Source: Andalucia godoyi
Lineage: Eukaryota > Discoba > Jakobea > Jakobida > Andaluciidae
Reading direction: 5' to 3'
DNA length: 64,000 nt
Assembly (NCBI GenBank): GCA_009859145.1
Contig: VRVR01000040.1
Coordinates: 124,001-188,000, forward strand
In this document: piece after piece, positions 40,941-49,642 of the stretch
Position numbering within the stretch: the first letter of the stretch is position 1
Layout of the letters: each line of letters begins with the position of its first letter
Program-made: the position numbers and the translations under genes
Notes under the pieces: generated by a model
Told to the model about the DNA's origin: nothing
Database searches by the model: none
What the model saw: the letters and a program-made list of their open reading frames with translations, nothing else

Positions 40941-43217
40941 ATGCAGTATTATCCAGCAGACTTGCATATTCTCCCAGTAACGATGACAGATGATATTTGC
41001 TTTTCAGCTGACGCGCAAGTGGCTGCCCGGTTTTCTGGAGTTTCTCCATTGCCCTTGAGCATGCACTCCGTTTGCAGCAGCAGTTCCGGAGATGTGCTGT
41101 ACACTTTTGGTGGTTGGAACGGTTCTGATCTTGTCAACTCATTTCATATGTTGTCCCTGAACACAAATCAGTGGACCTTTCTCAATCCCCAGGCTACCGG
41201 GACTCGTCCTTCTGCTCGGTGTTCCGCTGCAATGTGCTTTTCCCATATTTCCGAGTTTCGATCAGACTTTGTCTTTATCTTTGGTGGTACTTCGTCATCA
41301 TCGCAGATTCTCGATGACTTCTTCATCTACAACGTTTTTTCCAAAGAATGGCGGCTTGTATCTTCTGCCTCTTCTTGGCCTTCGGGTCTAATGTTTCCTT
41401 CTTGTTGTGTGCTTGCGGATCGTTACTTCGTCCTCTGCGGAATCGAGAATGGTTTTGAGAGCATGAAGTCTGTCGTTCTGTGGATGTGGGACGCCTTGGA
41501 AAACTCATGGTCGTTGATTTCGAGGAAAGACACAGAAGCGAAGTGTGCTCACTTGGTTCGGTTGGACAATTCCTCCTGCTTGGTAGTTCTTGGGAATTTA
41601 CGAGTGGAGTTGTTAAAAATCGTTCCAAAGTCCAGTCACGTGAAGAGCACCTCGGCGTTTAGCGGGCACTCATTTGCGCTGCATTCGGTTTCTGTTAGTC
41701 CCGATATCCGCATTTCAAAATCGAAGTTTGGCACAGCGCTCTTGTCTGCCAATCCGTGCCGTGTTCTGATTCAAGGAGGCTGGAACGGAGAGCAATTTTT
41801 AGACGACATGCATGTCCTTTCGCTTCCAAGCACTCAACCAAATGGCAGTCTCCCTTTAGTTGCGACTCTGACGAGTACCTTGTGCAAGTGTGGTCCCGTC
41901 AAATCGTCGGATCGATACGGAACGTGTCTCATGAGGGCGGATCATGGAATGCTTTCCTTGCGCAATGAAATTTATTTGATTGGTGGTCGTTCAGGTGCTC
42001 TCGGTCGTGTTTCAAAGGATATTGTTCGCGTGATCAGCGGCTCGTTTGGAAATCATGATCAATCAAAAGACGCTCAAGATGCAAGGTTGGGATCGCAAGT
42101 CCCACTGCTTCCCGTGGATTCTTCAGCTTCCGCTCTTTTGAACAAGAACAAGAGGACACCTCTCTTTCTGGTGAATCGTGTTACTGAAGACTCCGTTGAT
42201 GCGATGTATGACGAAATTAAGAAAATTGTGGCAGAGAAGTCTCGAAATTCGAAACCTGTTTTCGTCATGTCTCCTTCCGAGCATGCACGACAGGCCGTCA
42301 CTGTTGAATCGTCCGGAGCGGCCCTTTTGCAACGGCGTCGATCATCCCGCCGAAAAGTGGTAGAGGATCTTGCTTCTTGTGCAGGGGATTTGCTGGGGGT
42401 GTTGTTTCCAACAGGTTTTGAATACAGTCAAGCAATTTCTCTTGCCACAACTGCTTCACGGCCGTCTTCGCGGCCGGGTTCGGCGGCCTGTCGGAATGGC
42501 ACGCGTCCTCACACCGCTGGATCCACGCGAAGCCCTGTGGACACTCGTCAGTTCGTGCGCCCTGCCAGTGGTCGACCGCTCTCTAGACCTCAAACCGCAG
42601 GAATGTCTCGCAGCACAGCTGATCGCCAGATCATCGAGGGGGCTGGCTCTCCAGCACGTACCGTTGTGCGTCCTGCCTCCGCAGTCTCCTCCAACTCCGT
42701 GAAGCGGCCAAGCTCTGCGGTAAGTGCGGTGTCTTCTCCGTACTCCCGCCCTTCTTCCGCGTACGTTCCAATGTCTTCAACTGCTGCGTCTCGGCGAGAG
42801 TTGACGTCTACTGTGGAAATGATGCGTCTGTCGATTCGACGGAAACAGGAAGACTTTTCTGGACGAGTTCAAACTGGTGGGGCATTGCTTGCTTCCCGCC
42901 GAAGTGCCTCCATCTTGAGTAGTTCTGCGAATCCTGCTGACGAAGATGATGAATGCGGAATTGTTGATGATGGCGACGACGAAGTGGATTCGTCAGTCGT
43001 TGCAGGGGGTCATGGATTAGAGTCTGCCGGGTTATCGAGGAAGGAAAAGGCTCGACTGAAAAAACAAAATGAAGAAATGCGTAAGAATTGGAAGAACGCG
43101 CAAGGCATGGGCCTTTCAGATGATGCCATCCATGGACTAATGCACGAAAGCATTGAGGATATGGTGCAAGGTCTTAACCATATCGGCTCTCAGAAAGCCA
43201 TTCGATCACCAGTGTGA
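40941..43217 (+). CDS. Kelch-repeat protein with RPxTA/RPxSA-rich tail
   Basis: A 758-residue protein. Residues about 40-360 carry five or six kelch repeats (SGDVLYTFGGWNGSDLVNSF; DFVFIFGGTSSSSQILDDFF; CRVLIQGGWNGEQFLDDMHV; EIYLIGGRSGALG), enough for one beta-propeller. The region about 490-620 is low-complexity and repeats RPxSA/RPxTAG motifs (RPGSA, RPHTAG, RPASG, RPQTAG, RPASA, RPSSA), a pattern common in flagellar and basal-body proteins. The C-terminus has an acidic stretch and a charged helix (LSRKEKARLKKQNEEMRKNW). No BTB domain. A cytoskeletal or ciliary scaffold is plausible but inferred. Confidence 0.82.
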   Translation: MQYYPADLHILPVTMTDDICFSADAQVAARFSGVSPLPLSMHSVCSSSSGDVLYTFGGWNGSDLVNSFHMLSLNTNQWTFLNPQATGTRPSARCSAAMCFSHISEFRSDFVFIFGGTSSSSQILDDFFIYNVFSKEWRLVSSASSWPSGLMFPSCCVLADRYFVLCGIENGFESMKSVVLWMWDALENSWSLISRKDTEAKCAHLVRLDNSSCLVVLGNLRVELLKIVPKSSHVKSTSAFSGHSFALHSVSVSPDIRISKSKFGTALLSANPCRVLIQGGWNGEQFLDDMHVLSLPSTQPNGSLPLVATLTSTLCKCGPVKSSDRYGTCLMRADHGMLSLRNEIYLIGGRSGALGRVSKDIVRVISGSFGNHDQSKDAQDARLGSQVPLLPVDSSASALLNKNKRTPLFLVNRVTEDSVDAMYDEIKKIVAEKSRNSKPVFVMSPSEHARQAVTVESSGAALLQRRRSSRRKVVEDLASCAGDLLGVLFPTGFEYSQAISLATTASRPSSRPGSAACRNGTRPHTAGSTRSPVDTRQFVRPASGRPLSRPQTAGMSRSTADRQIIEGAGSPARTVVRPASAVSSNSVKRPSSAVSAVSSPYSRPSSAYVPMSSTAASRRELTSTVEMMRLSIRRKQEDFSGRVQTGGALLASRRSASILSSSANPADEDDECGIVDDGDDEVDSSVVAGGHGLESAGLSRKEKARLKKQNEEMRKNWKNAQGMGLSDDAIHGLMHESIEDMVQGLNHIGSQKAIRSPV

Positions 43218-43285
43218 TGGATATCTATTTTACATAGTTTTAAAAAAAGAAGAAAGAAGACTGCGGTTTCGTGTGCGTCCGCGAC

Positions 43286-43672
43286 TTACTCACCTTTCTT
43301 GCCTATTCCGAGCTGTTTCTCCATGGATTCAGACACTCCGCCAACAGGCAATTCTCGTCCAATTTCCTGAGCACCAACACCGAACCAGTCACCAACAGTA
43401 AGCTGCAAATCGCTTCCATCCAACGAGTCAAACGCCGCGTACGAGTTCTTCAACCCTCCGAGACGCAACGGCTTGGAGACAATCGACTTCTCCAAATGTT
43501 TGGCAATCGGAAAATGCGCTCCGTACATCGAAGCCAGCATAATATCCTTTTCCGTTTCAACTCGCTGTGCTCCAGACGTCAGTGCGGTATGCACCGGGTG
43601 AATGGGGGTATGAGAAATTCTCTGATTTGCAAGTCCTTCACGGAGAGGATCAGGTCGCGCGCGAAACTCCAT
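43286..43672 (-). CDS. UMP1: Proteasome maturation factor UMP1/POMP
   Basis: A 128-residue protein matching UMP1/POMP, the chaperone that assembles half-proteasomes and is the first substrate of the finished 20S particle. Features: an N-terminal DPLREGLANQRISHTPIHP-type segment, the helical EKDIMLASMYGAHFPIAKHL core (the family has NxYG(x)HxP(L/I)), and the C-terminal SDLQLTVGDWFG corresponding to the LxLDxLxGxDxxIxxxD end. The length is in the family's range (about 140). The ATG at 43672 follows AACGCAGAG, another acceptor-like context. It is convergent with the kelch gene and only 68 bp from it. Confidence 0.75.
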   Translation of the reverse strand: MEFRARPDPLREGLANQRISHTPIHPVHTALTSGAQRVETEKDIMLASMYGAHFPIAKHLEKSIVSKPLRLGGLKNSYAAFDSLDGSDLQLTVGDWFGVGAQEIGRELPVGGVSESMEKQLGIGKKGE

Positions 43673-44045
43673 TCTCTGCGTTTTGAAACCAATAAAAAAC
43701 GGCACCCACTCCCACACCCACAAAGAATTATAGAGGTATTGACAAAAGGAGAAGGAAAAACTAAACGATTTAAAGGGGAAAAGTCCAAGATAGTTATCAC
43801 AAAAAACACCACCCTGTCTTTCAAATCTGCAGTCTGACTTGACTTGAACATTTGTTTTTTCTTTTCTTTTGTTTGTGCTTGAGGACGTGCTTGCAGTTTA
43901 GCCAATTCTACGACGGCTTTCTCGCTCTCCCCATCACTCCCTCCAGAAAATGTAAAAAAATCAACAAGATAAATAAAAATGTTGGACATTAGCACATGGA
44001 TCATGGAAGCGAAATTTAGTTCGGCAATTTACAATGTTGATCTGC
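43673..44045. other. Spacer with a possible small basic coding fragment
   Basis: About 370 bp. On the minus strand near 43820-43960 the frame reads ESEKAVVELAKLQARPQAQT followed by Lys-rich sequence, and ends at a GT. It might be an untranslated exon, a short gene or chance; no family recognised. Confidence 0.3.
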
Positions 44046-44774
44046 TCAAAGATACATCCACAGCATAATCCAAACGTAGATTAGATGGACAAAGGCACGA
44101 AAGAAAGCCCACAACATTCTGAGAAGAGGCGATGAGCCTGCAGAATTATCCGACACGAACCCCGCAAGGTCGATGAGCCCAAACGCTCCACCGATGGCAA
44201 TCCAACCGATTCCAGATGCCAAAGCAAGCACCAATGATGCAAGAGCATATCCGCTCTTTGCAATAGAGCTAATCACAAGGCCTGTATTTTCAGAACCTGG
44301 GGTTTGTGAGCTACCTTGTGCATTCGGGAAAAAGAAAACAAAGCAAAAGTCTACAAAAAGGGCAACAAACAAATATGTTGCAATGGATTGCAGAGAAACA
44401 AGAAGCCCCAGAGCGGCAGCTATGACGCATGGTCCGTATAAATCGGAACGAAGTTTTGGAAGAGACTTTGCGGGACCTTCTGATACGGGGATTTCCAGAG
44501 AAGAACCAGGATCCACAGACACATAGCGGGATTCAACGAATCGATCGACAGGGGAATTGCGTGGAACGATGGAAGCACCAAGAGAAAATAGTACAGTTCG
44601 CAGAGGCACATCAAGAAAGGGCTTCAGTGTGGAGTCGATGGAAAATCGATGCAAAAAACCAGTCGACGACGACGACGAGTCAGGTGCCGGGCCGGAACTG
44701 GGTTGTGCGGCGCCGAAAGAAGCCGAGCCTGGGTAGGGCGTCTGAGCGTGGGATGTGGAATCGCTCGGAAGCAT
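44046..44774 (-). CDS. Yip1-domain family membrane protein (YIPF-like)
   Basis: A 242-residue protein. The first 60 residues are Ser/Pro/Gly-rich and cytosolic-like. The segment LRSDLYGPCVIAAALGLLVS is the (D)LYGP motif that opens the Yip1 domain, followed by four or five hydrophobic helices to the C-terminus (for example YLFVALFVDFCFVFFF, GYALASLVLALASGIGWIAI, FVHLIYVWIMLWMYL). YIPF proteins sit in ER and Golgi membranes and interact with Rab GTPases in early secretory traffic. Which YIPF subgroup it belongs to cannot be settled by eye. Single exon; ATG at 44774. Confidence 0.7.
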   Translation of the reverse strand: MLPSDSTSHAQTPYPGSASFGAAQPSSGPAPDSSSSSTGFLHRFSIDSTLKPFLDVPLRTVLFSLGASIVPRNSPVDRFVESRYVSVDPGSSLEIPVSEGPAKSLPKLRSDLYGPCVIAAALGLLVSLQSIATYLFVALFVDFCFVFFFPNAQGSSQTPGSENTGLVISSIAKSGYALASLVLALASGIGWIAIGGAFGLIDLAGFVSDNSAGSSPLLRMLWAFFRAFVHLIYVWIMLWMYL

Positions 44775-45006
44775 GTTTTATCTCTCGATACACTCAGAGT
44801 GAAGGGGGAAAAAAACTTAAAAAACACTTAAAAAAACATCAACAGAAAATTAAAAAACAGAGAAGCAGCACTTCACAAAACAACTCTAAATCCAGGACAC
44901 AAAATTCAGACGGACACAAGTGATCACTTTTTTGCTTGTGTCGAAAGATGTAGACTCGTCTTTCCGCAGTCCTCTTCCACACGGTTTTTTAAACGACAGT
45001 TTGCAG

Positions 45007-45400
45007 CGCCTACATTATACACTGAACATGCCTAACTATGAACAGACATGCATATTCAACCATGCATCCCCGTTGCCGGGAAGGGGATAGGCCCCCCAAC
45101 ACGCCTCACGGCGTTCTTCAGATAAATGTTCTGCGCTCCGTTCCCAATCTCGATCAATCGGCGAGCTGCACGCGGGACATGCAAACCACTTCGCTTGCGC
45201 CGCTCGCGATACCCGGTCGCCTTATGGAACAAAACGTTGCAAAAAGTGAAACCAACGAATGATAGAATAGATGGCTACGGATGCTGCGTTAAAGAGTGTC
45301 GAACATGCAGAGCCTGTGTCACCGGCTGAATTTTGGCCGAGCGCGCGTAAGCACGAATTCCCCTGTGAAACAAAACGTGCTGGTGTCGGTCAGTATTGAC
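45007..45400 (-). pseudogene. Fanzor (TnpB-like) nuclease remnant, copy 2, internally deleted
   Basis: A 394-bp inverted relative of the 13018-13482 remnant, roughly 85-90% identical by eye along its length. Read on the minus strand it keeps the stretch ending CxxC, then D-R-D-W, the shared one-base insertion, and NGAQNIYLKNAV. An internal deletion of about 74 bp (near 45196-45204) removed the first zinc-ribbon CxxC and the TEEHTSKT segment. An extra T in the HFLQR region creates a stop. Clearly non-functional. In the last part its frame ends at a TGA shortly after GGPIPFPATGMHG, which may be the ancestral C-terminus. Confidence 0.85.
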
Positions 45401-45768
45401 CGTGTCTGTTCATGTATACTTCCTTCCGTATGCATGACAATGACGTGTTATTATTCAGCGGCGCACCATTCAAAACCTGACATCTGCATTCGGCGAGCAT
45501 GGACAACGATGCCCGTCTGCCCGAAATGAATGGTGCGTCACTCGCCGGAGAAACGGAATATGTTTCGATTTCGTAGCGCATCCTGATGTAATATGAGGAG
45601 TCTCCTGTGAAGGTTTTTACGCGTCGCTGATGCAGTTTCCTGAAAAGAAAAAGAAAAAGAAAAATAAAAAGAAAAATGAATTTTAAAAAAAAGAATATTA
45701 GGAAAAAAAAAATAAGCGCTGGCGCGTCACTTTGTGATCATTGTCACAACAAGCCGGTCGGACGTGCC
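45401..45768. other. Spacer with an A-rich tract
   Basis: About 370 bp between the Fanzor remnant and the membrane protein gene. It includes an A-rich run with GAAAAA-type repeats at 45641-45712. Nothing else recognised. Confidence 0.4.
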
Positions 45769-46515
45769 TCAATTTGAAATGTTCCTGCAAAACAGGTGCT
45801 GCTCCTGAGTGGAAAGGACTATGTCGGACATGGACATCGCCTCGTCCACTGAATCGTAAGGAATCTCGAAGAAATAGTCCCATGCTCCCCCGCGAGTTGC
45901 TCGAACTCGGAGATAGTAAATCGGGAACTTGAAGATCAAAACACAATAGACAACCATCAGTAAAAGACCGTAGATGAGAGCGGAAACGGTGAGCGCGTTG
46001 TGCAAATACGTGAATGAGTAGAAGCCGATGGCCAAAAGAATGAGGGAAACCACCAAAATCCAGTTTCTCATTCCGCTTTGCACGCGCACGTGGGAAATAT
46101 CACGAATCCAGATTGCACGCTCGCTGTTCCACTTGGGGGCAATGCCAGCGTACGCAGACATTGATCGGTAAACGAAGCGATTGGTTGTCAGGACTGCAAC
46201 TTTGCGGCGCCATCCAGTGAACCGGACGTAGCAACCAATAAGCAGCAGAACGGCAGCCAGACATCCATGTGCGATGGCATAGGATGTGTAGCCTCCAGCA
46301 CCACCAGCAATGACAGCGGCCAACTGGATCAGACCCAGAATCAGGATCCGCTTTGGTCCTTTTGACGTGTGATCGCTGACTTTGACGATTTTTTCCTTGT
46401 CAGAAAGCAGAGGAAGATTGTGCGGTTGGAAATCCCATCCTGAACGGCCGCTTGCGAAGCGGGTGGCCACCTGAGACTCGCTCGCGTCCGTTCCGTAACT
46501 CTGGTATTGGTTCAT
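45769..46515 (-). CDS. Four-helix membrane protein, tandem paralogue A
   Basis: A 248-residue protein, clearly related to the next gene (46830-47621). Shared blocks include SGWDFQPHNLPLLSDKEKIV, GWRRKVAVLTTNRFVYRSMS, AIWIRDISHVRVQSGMRNW and PIYYLRVRATRGGAWDYFFE. Hydrophobic segments (about residues 57-77, 83-98, 150-168, 172-192) suggest two helical hairpins around a soluble module. The LTTNRFVYRSM...WIRDISHV pattern resembles the strands of bacterial-type PH-like membrane-associated domains, but I do not assign a family. Compared with paralogue B it is about 15 residues shorter at the C-terminus. Confidence 0.75.
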   Translation of the reverse strand: MNQYQSYGTDASESQVATRFASGRSGWDFQPHNLPLLSDKEKIVKVSDHTSKGPKRILILGLIQLAAVIAGGAGGYTSYAIAHGCLAAVLLLIGCYVRFTGWRRKVAVLTTNRFVYRSMSAYAGIAPKWNSERAIWIRDISHVRVQSGMRNWILVVSLILLAIGFYSFTYLHNALTVSALIYGLLLMVVYCVLIFKFPIYYLRVRATRGGAWDYFFEIPYDSVDEAMSMSDIVLSTQEQHLFCRNISN

Positions 46516-46829
46516 TCGTTTTTCTTATGTGTTGCTACTGAACACAGTCAACGGACAGACTTTTTTTAATAAAGACACGGTACTGACCCAGTGTCAAAAG
46601 TACAAGCCGAACAGCGAACATGTATCATATCTCTGACTCTTGAAAAAATGTCACTCATGCGTCATGACACCGAGAGCCGGAGTGTGTGGACCCGCTTGGC
46701 TGCCACACGGCGGCTACTGGCTTTGGATCCAATTGACAGGTTCGATGTATGCTGCAATACCTTTTACGGGCTGCGGAATCGCAAATCCATTTCTTGTTTT
46801 GTTTTGAAACTCAACACTCAAAAGAATCT
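46516..46829. other. Spacer between the two paralogues
   Basis: About 315 bp holding the 3' end of paralogue B's untranslated region and the promoter of paralogue A. No feature recognised. Confidence 0.35.
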
Positions 46830-47621
46830 TTAGTAATGCTGTGCCTGCGACAGCGATTGAGACTGCGAAGCAGATACACAGTTACCAGCAAGCTTCGCAC
46901 AGCATTCGGCTTGAACGGCCATGACAGTATCTGCAACCGAAAATGCATCGTCAGACAACTGGTAAGGGATCGAGATAGTATAGTCCCAAGAACCTCCGCG
47001 AGTCGCCCGCACACGGAGGTAGAACAAGGGGAGTCGGAAGACTTGATAGACGTAGATAGCAAAGAGAATGATTCCGTAAATGAGACACAGCACAGTCTCC
47101 GGGCTGTGATCACGTGTGAAAGAAAAGAAGCCAATCAAAAGAAGGATCAGTGCAATGATCAACAACCAGTTTCTCCATTTAGGGCGGACTTCCACGGAGG
47201 CAATATCGCGAATCCAGACGGTACGTTCCTTGTTGTGCTTGTGATCAAGCCCTGCATACGTTGACATGGAGCGATAAACAAAGCGATCCGTAGTGAGAAT
47301 CATGGTACGTCGGCGCTGACCGGTGAACCGGTTATAAACACCCAAAACGATGAGAACGACAGAGAACACACCATGCGCAATGGCGAACGAATCAAAACCA
47401 CCAATTGCGGCAAGAATCGCAAAAATCACTTGGATAACACCGATAACCAGAAACCAAGGCGACCCTTTGCGATACTGGTCCGTGACTTTCACGATCCGTT
47501 CTGATTGTGACACAAGCGGAAGATTGAACGGCTGGAAATCCCATCCTGCACGACCAACCACATATCGCGTTGCTTGCTGGCCAGCTGGGGCTGTGCCCGA
47601 CATGTTTTGATACGAATCCAT
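46830..47621 (-). CDS. Four-helix membrane protein, tandem paralogue B
   Basis: A 263-residue protein starting MDSYQNMSGTAPAGQQATRY; the frame continues upstream without ATG support. It has the same plan as paralogue A: a GRAGWDFQPFNLPLVSQSER block, two hydrophobic segments (WFLVIGVIQVIFAILAAIGG; VFSVVLIVLGVY), the RRRTMILTTDRFVYRSMSTY strand region, WIRDIASVEVRPKWRNW, two further helices, and LFYLRVRATRGGSWDYTISI. The C-terminal tail adds a Ser/Gln repeat. The two genes lie head to tail in the same orientation, consistent with a local duplication. Function unknown; a membrane-associated role is all that can be said. Confidence 0.75.
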   Translation of the reverse strand: MDSYQNMSGTAPAGQQATRYVVGRAGWDFQPFNLPLVSQSERIVKVTDQYRKGSPWFLVIGVIQVIFAILAAIGGFDSFAIAHGVFSVVLIVLGVYNRFTGQRRRTMILTTDRFVYRSMSTYAGLDHKHNKERTVWIRDIASVEVRPKWRNWLLIIALILLLIGFFSFTRDHSPETVLCLIYGIILFAIYVYQVFRLPLFYLRVRATRGGSWDYTISIPYQLSDDAFSVADTVMAVQAECCAKLAGNCVSASQSQSLSQAQHY

Positions 47622-48038
47622 GATCACGAAAACAAATTCAATATGGGTCAAAAGTTTCAAAGAAATCCCGACTCAAAAAGAACGACAAAGGAATAAAACA
47701 GAAAAACGATCCGGGTGCGAGAAAAGAGGGCGAGCACAATGCATTCGTCTGTCCGCCGAGTTGCAGACTGCGCGGCGGGCGGCTGACAGAGATGCTGCGG
47801 CAATTGCCAACTGAGAAGGTCCTTTGTGCCCCCCCCGGGCCACGGCAACCAGCCCGAATTTGTTCGGAGGTTTCCATGTGGACTGCTCCGTCCCGGCTGT
47901 CGTTTCCTTTCAGGTTGTCCACTGGTGGTCGCACGGGCAAATGCATATCGTACAGGCCCCAACAGGACAAAAAGAAGGGGGAAAAAACAAGAGAGCTGCT
48001 CGGCTAACGAATCTAAAGATTTACAAATTATTCCGGAT
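47622..48038. other. Spacer, nothing recognised
   Basis: About 415 bp between minus-strand genes. Overlapping frames on both strands carry no family motif. Confidence 0.35.
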
Positions 48039-49181
48039 TCATCGAAGAGCTACACCAAACCGGCTGACGACGGTCGATCTCAATTTTTCCTGAAGTTCCC
48101 CAGTTTCCTGGTTTGTCAAGGTCTTGTCAACAGCGCAATAGTTGATGCGGAAACATTTGCTCAGCTGGCCAGTCATTGGGTGTGTGAACTGATCAATGCA
48201 AACGACGCTCTCAGCCAGATCACCTGCAATGCTGCGCACTACCTCAAAGAAGTCGTTGTCGCTCCAAACTTTCTGAACGTCTTGTGGTAGCCAAAACGAG
48301 ATGTCCTTGTAGCAAGCAGGGTACTTTGAGAATGGCTGGAACTTGGAAATCTTGCCTTCTTCGAACTGTTTGAGGAATCGCGAATCATTTGACCAAAACA
48401 ATCTGATATCCGGGATTTCAAACAGCACCATCGCAAGTCGTTCCAATCCAAGACCGAAAGCCCAGCCGATTTCGGGATGCCTACTCACGTTCTTGACTAG
48501 ATCCCTGTGAACAACACCGCAGCCCAAGCACTCCATCCACTTTCCTCCGTAAAACACCTCGAGCTCGAATGAAGGATCTGTGAATGGAAAGTATGCATCT
48601 ACCCATCGCATTTCCGCCGCCATACCAAATAATGAGCGACACAGTCTTTCCAAACTTGTTTTGAGATCGTTCACAACATTGTCAACAGAAGTCCCTGCTG
48701 GGAACATACGCAATCCCTCGCATTGATGGAACGCCATGTAATGAGTCTGGTCGATTTCGTCTCGTCTGAAGACATCGCCGATAACCAAGAAAGGGTCCTT
48801 GCGAGAAGAAAGCAGCTGATATTGATGAGCACTTGTATGGGTTCGAAGCACAGTGTTTTCATTCACATAGTATGTGTCAGACTGACTCCGAGAAATATGG
48901 GTTTTGGGAAACAATAAACGATCAAAGTTATCCTGAACGGACACGACTGGAGGAAGATTTGAGAAAACGTTGAAATCTGGAAAGCAAGCTTCAACTTTGG
49001 AACGCAAAATGGACAATGGATGATTCGAGAGCAAATGCAGATTTCTTCCAACGCGAGACGCAACTGACTCGGAAATGTTGCATGCATGATCCGTCGGAAC
49101 TCCAAGAACCGATTTTGGCACAGTCGACGAGAAGGACCGCCGAATGAGCTGCCCGCTCGTGATGCAAACAGACCGAAGCAT
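48039..49181 (-). CDS. FARS2: Mitochondrial phenylalanyl-tRNA synthetase
   Basis: A 380-residue monomeric class II PheRS of the mitochondrial type. The N-terminus is presequence-like (MLRSVCITSGQLIRRSFSST). Class II motifs and Phe-pocket signatures follow: LRTHTSAHQYQLLSSRKDP, DVFRRDEIDQTHYMAFHQCE, GWAFGLGLERLAMVLFEIPD (motif 3). The C-terminus carries the anticodon-binding FDX-ACB domain (FSKYPACYKDISFWLP to the end). The single-chain layout with FDX-ACB fused distinguishes it from the cytosolic alpha2-beta2 enzyme. With bL17m it shows that mitochondrial translation is nuclear-supported here. Confidence 0.94.
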   Translation of the reverse strand: MLRSVCITSGQLIRRSFSSTVPKSVLGVPTDHACNISESVASRVGRNLHLLSNHPLSILRSKVEACFPDFNVFSNLPPVVSVQDNFDRLLFPKTHISRSQSDTYYVNENTVLRTHTSAHQYQLLSSRKDPFLVIGDVFRRDEIDQTHYMAFHQCEGLRMFPAGTSVDNVVNDLKTSLERLCRSLFGMAAEMRWVDAYFPFTDPSFELEVFYGGKWMECLGCGVVHRDLVKNVSRHPEIGWAFGLGLERLAMVLFEIPDIRLFWSNDSRFLKQFEEGKISKFQPFSKYPACYKDISFWLPQDVQKVWSDNDFFEVVRSIAGDLAESVVCIDQFTHPMTGQLSKCFRINYCAVDKTLTNQETGELQEKLRSTVVSRFGVALR

Positions 49182-49642
49182 ATGTGTTTTTTAATGGAAA
49201 TCTCAAAAAAAAAACACACACACACACAAACAAAAAAGACACAAAAAACAACAGCAGCACACGTTTGCACACAAACCAAACAAAATTCGCATTTTGCCCC
49301 AAGAAAAGCTGCTGAAAAAAAATCGTCAGCTTTTTGCTCATGTTCGTTTGTGGCAACGACTCGAGTGGTTGGCCTTGTCTCTCACGAGTTTTTTTAGGTT
49401 ACGACGGGCACAAACTTCGCCTGCACAATTCTGGCCCCGCCCTCGGAGGATCGGGCAGTCAAACTGTCAAAGCAGTGCCGCAGTGCCGCAGTACCGCAGT
49501 GCCAGATGTTCCTTTTCAAGGATTTCATATCAGCTGTTTAATGGATATCGCATGGAAATGGTCGCGGAAAGTGGGACGCATTTCGTTTCGATACAATGTA
49601 CATTCTAGGCTTGGCGTATTCCTCTATGTGCACCAGTTCTCA
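49182..49642. repeat. Spacer with a short GCAGTGCC tandem repeat
   Basis: About 460 bp. Poly-A and CA-rich tracts at 49204-49256 on the PheRS side, and about four copies of an 8-bp unit (GCAGTGCC with one variant) at 49472-49504. No gene recognised. Confidence 0.45.

Noticed and set aside
46660-46760. Possible tRNA near a GGTTCGATG box-B-like string
   Set aside because: No matching A box, acceptor stem or cloverleaf could be drawn.
49472-49504. CRISPR-like or satellite array from the 8-bp GCAGTGCC repeat
   Set aside because: Only about four short copies without spacers; a minor tandem repeat.
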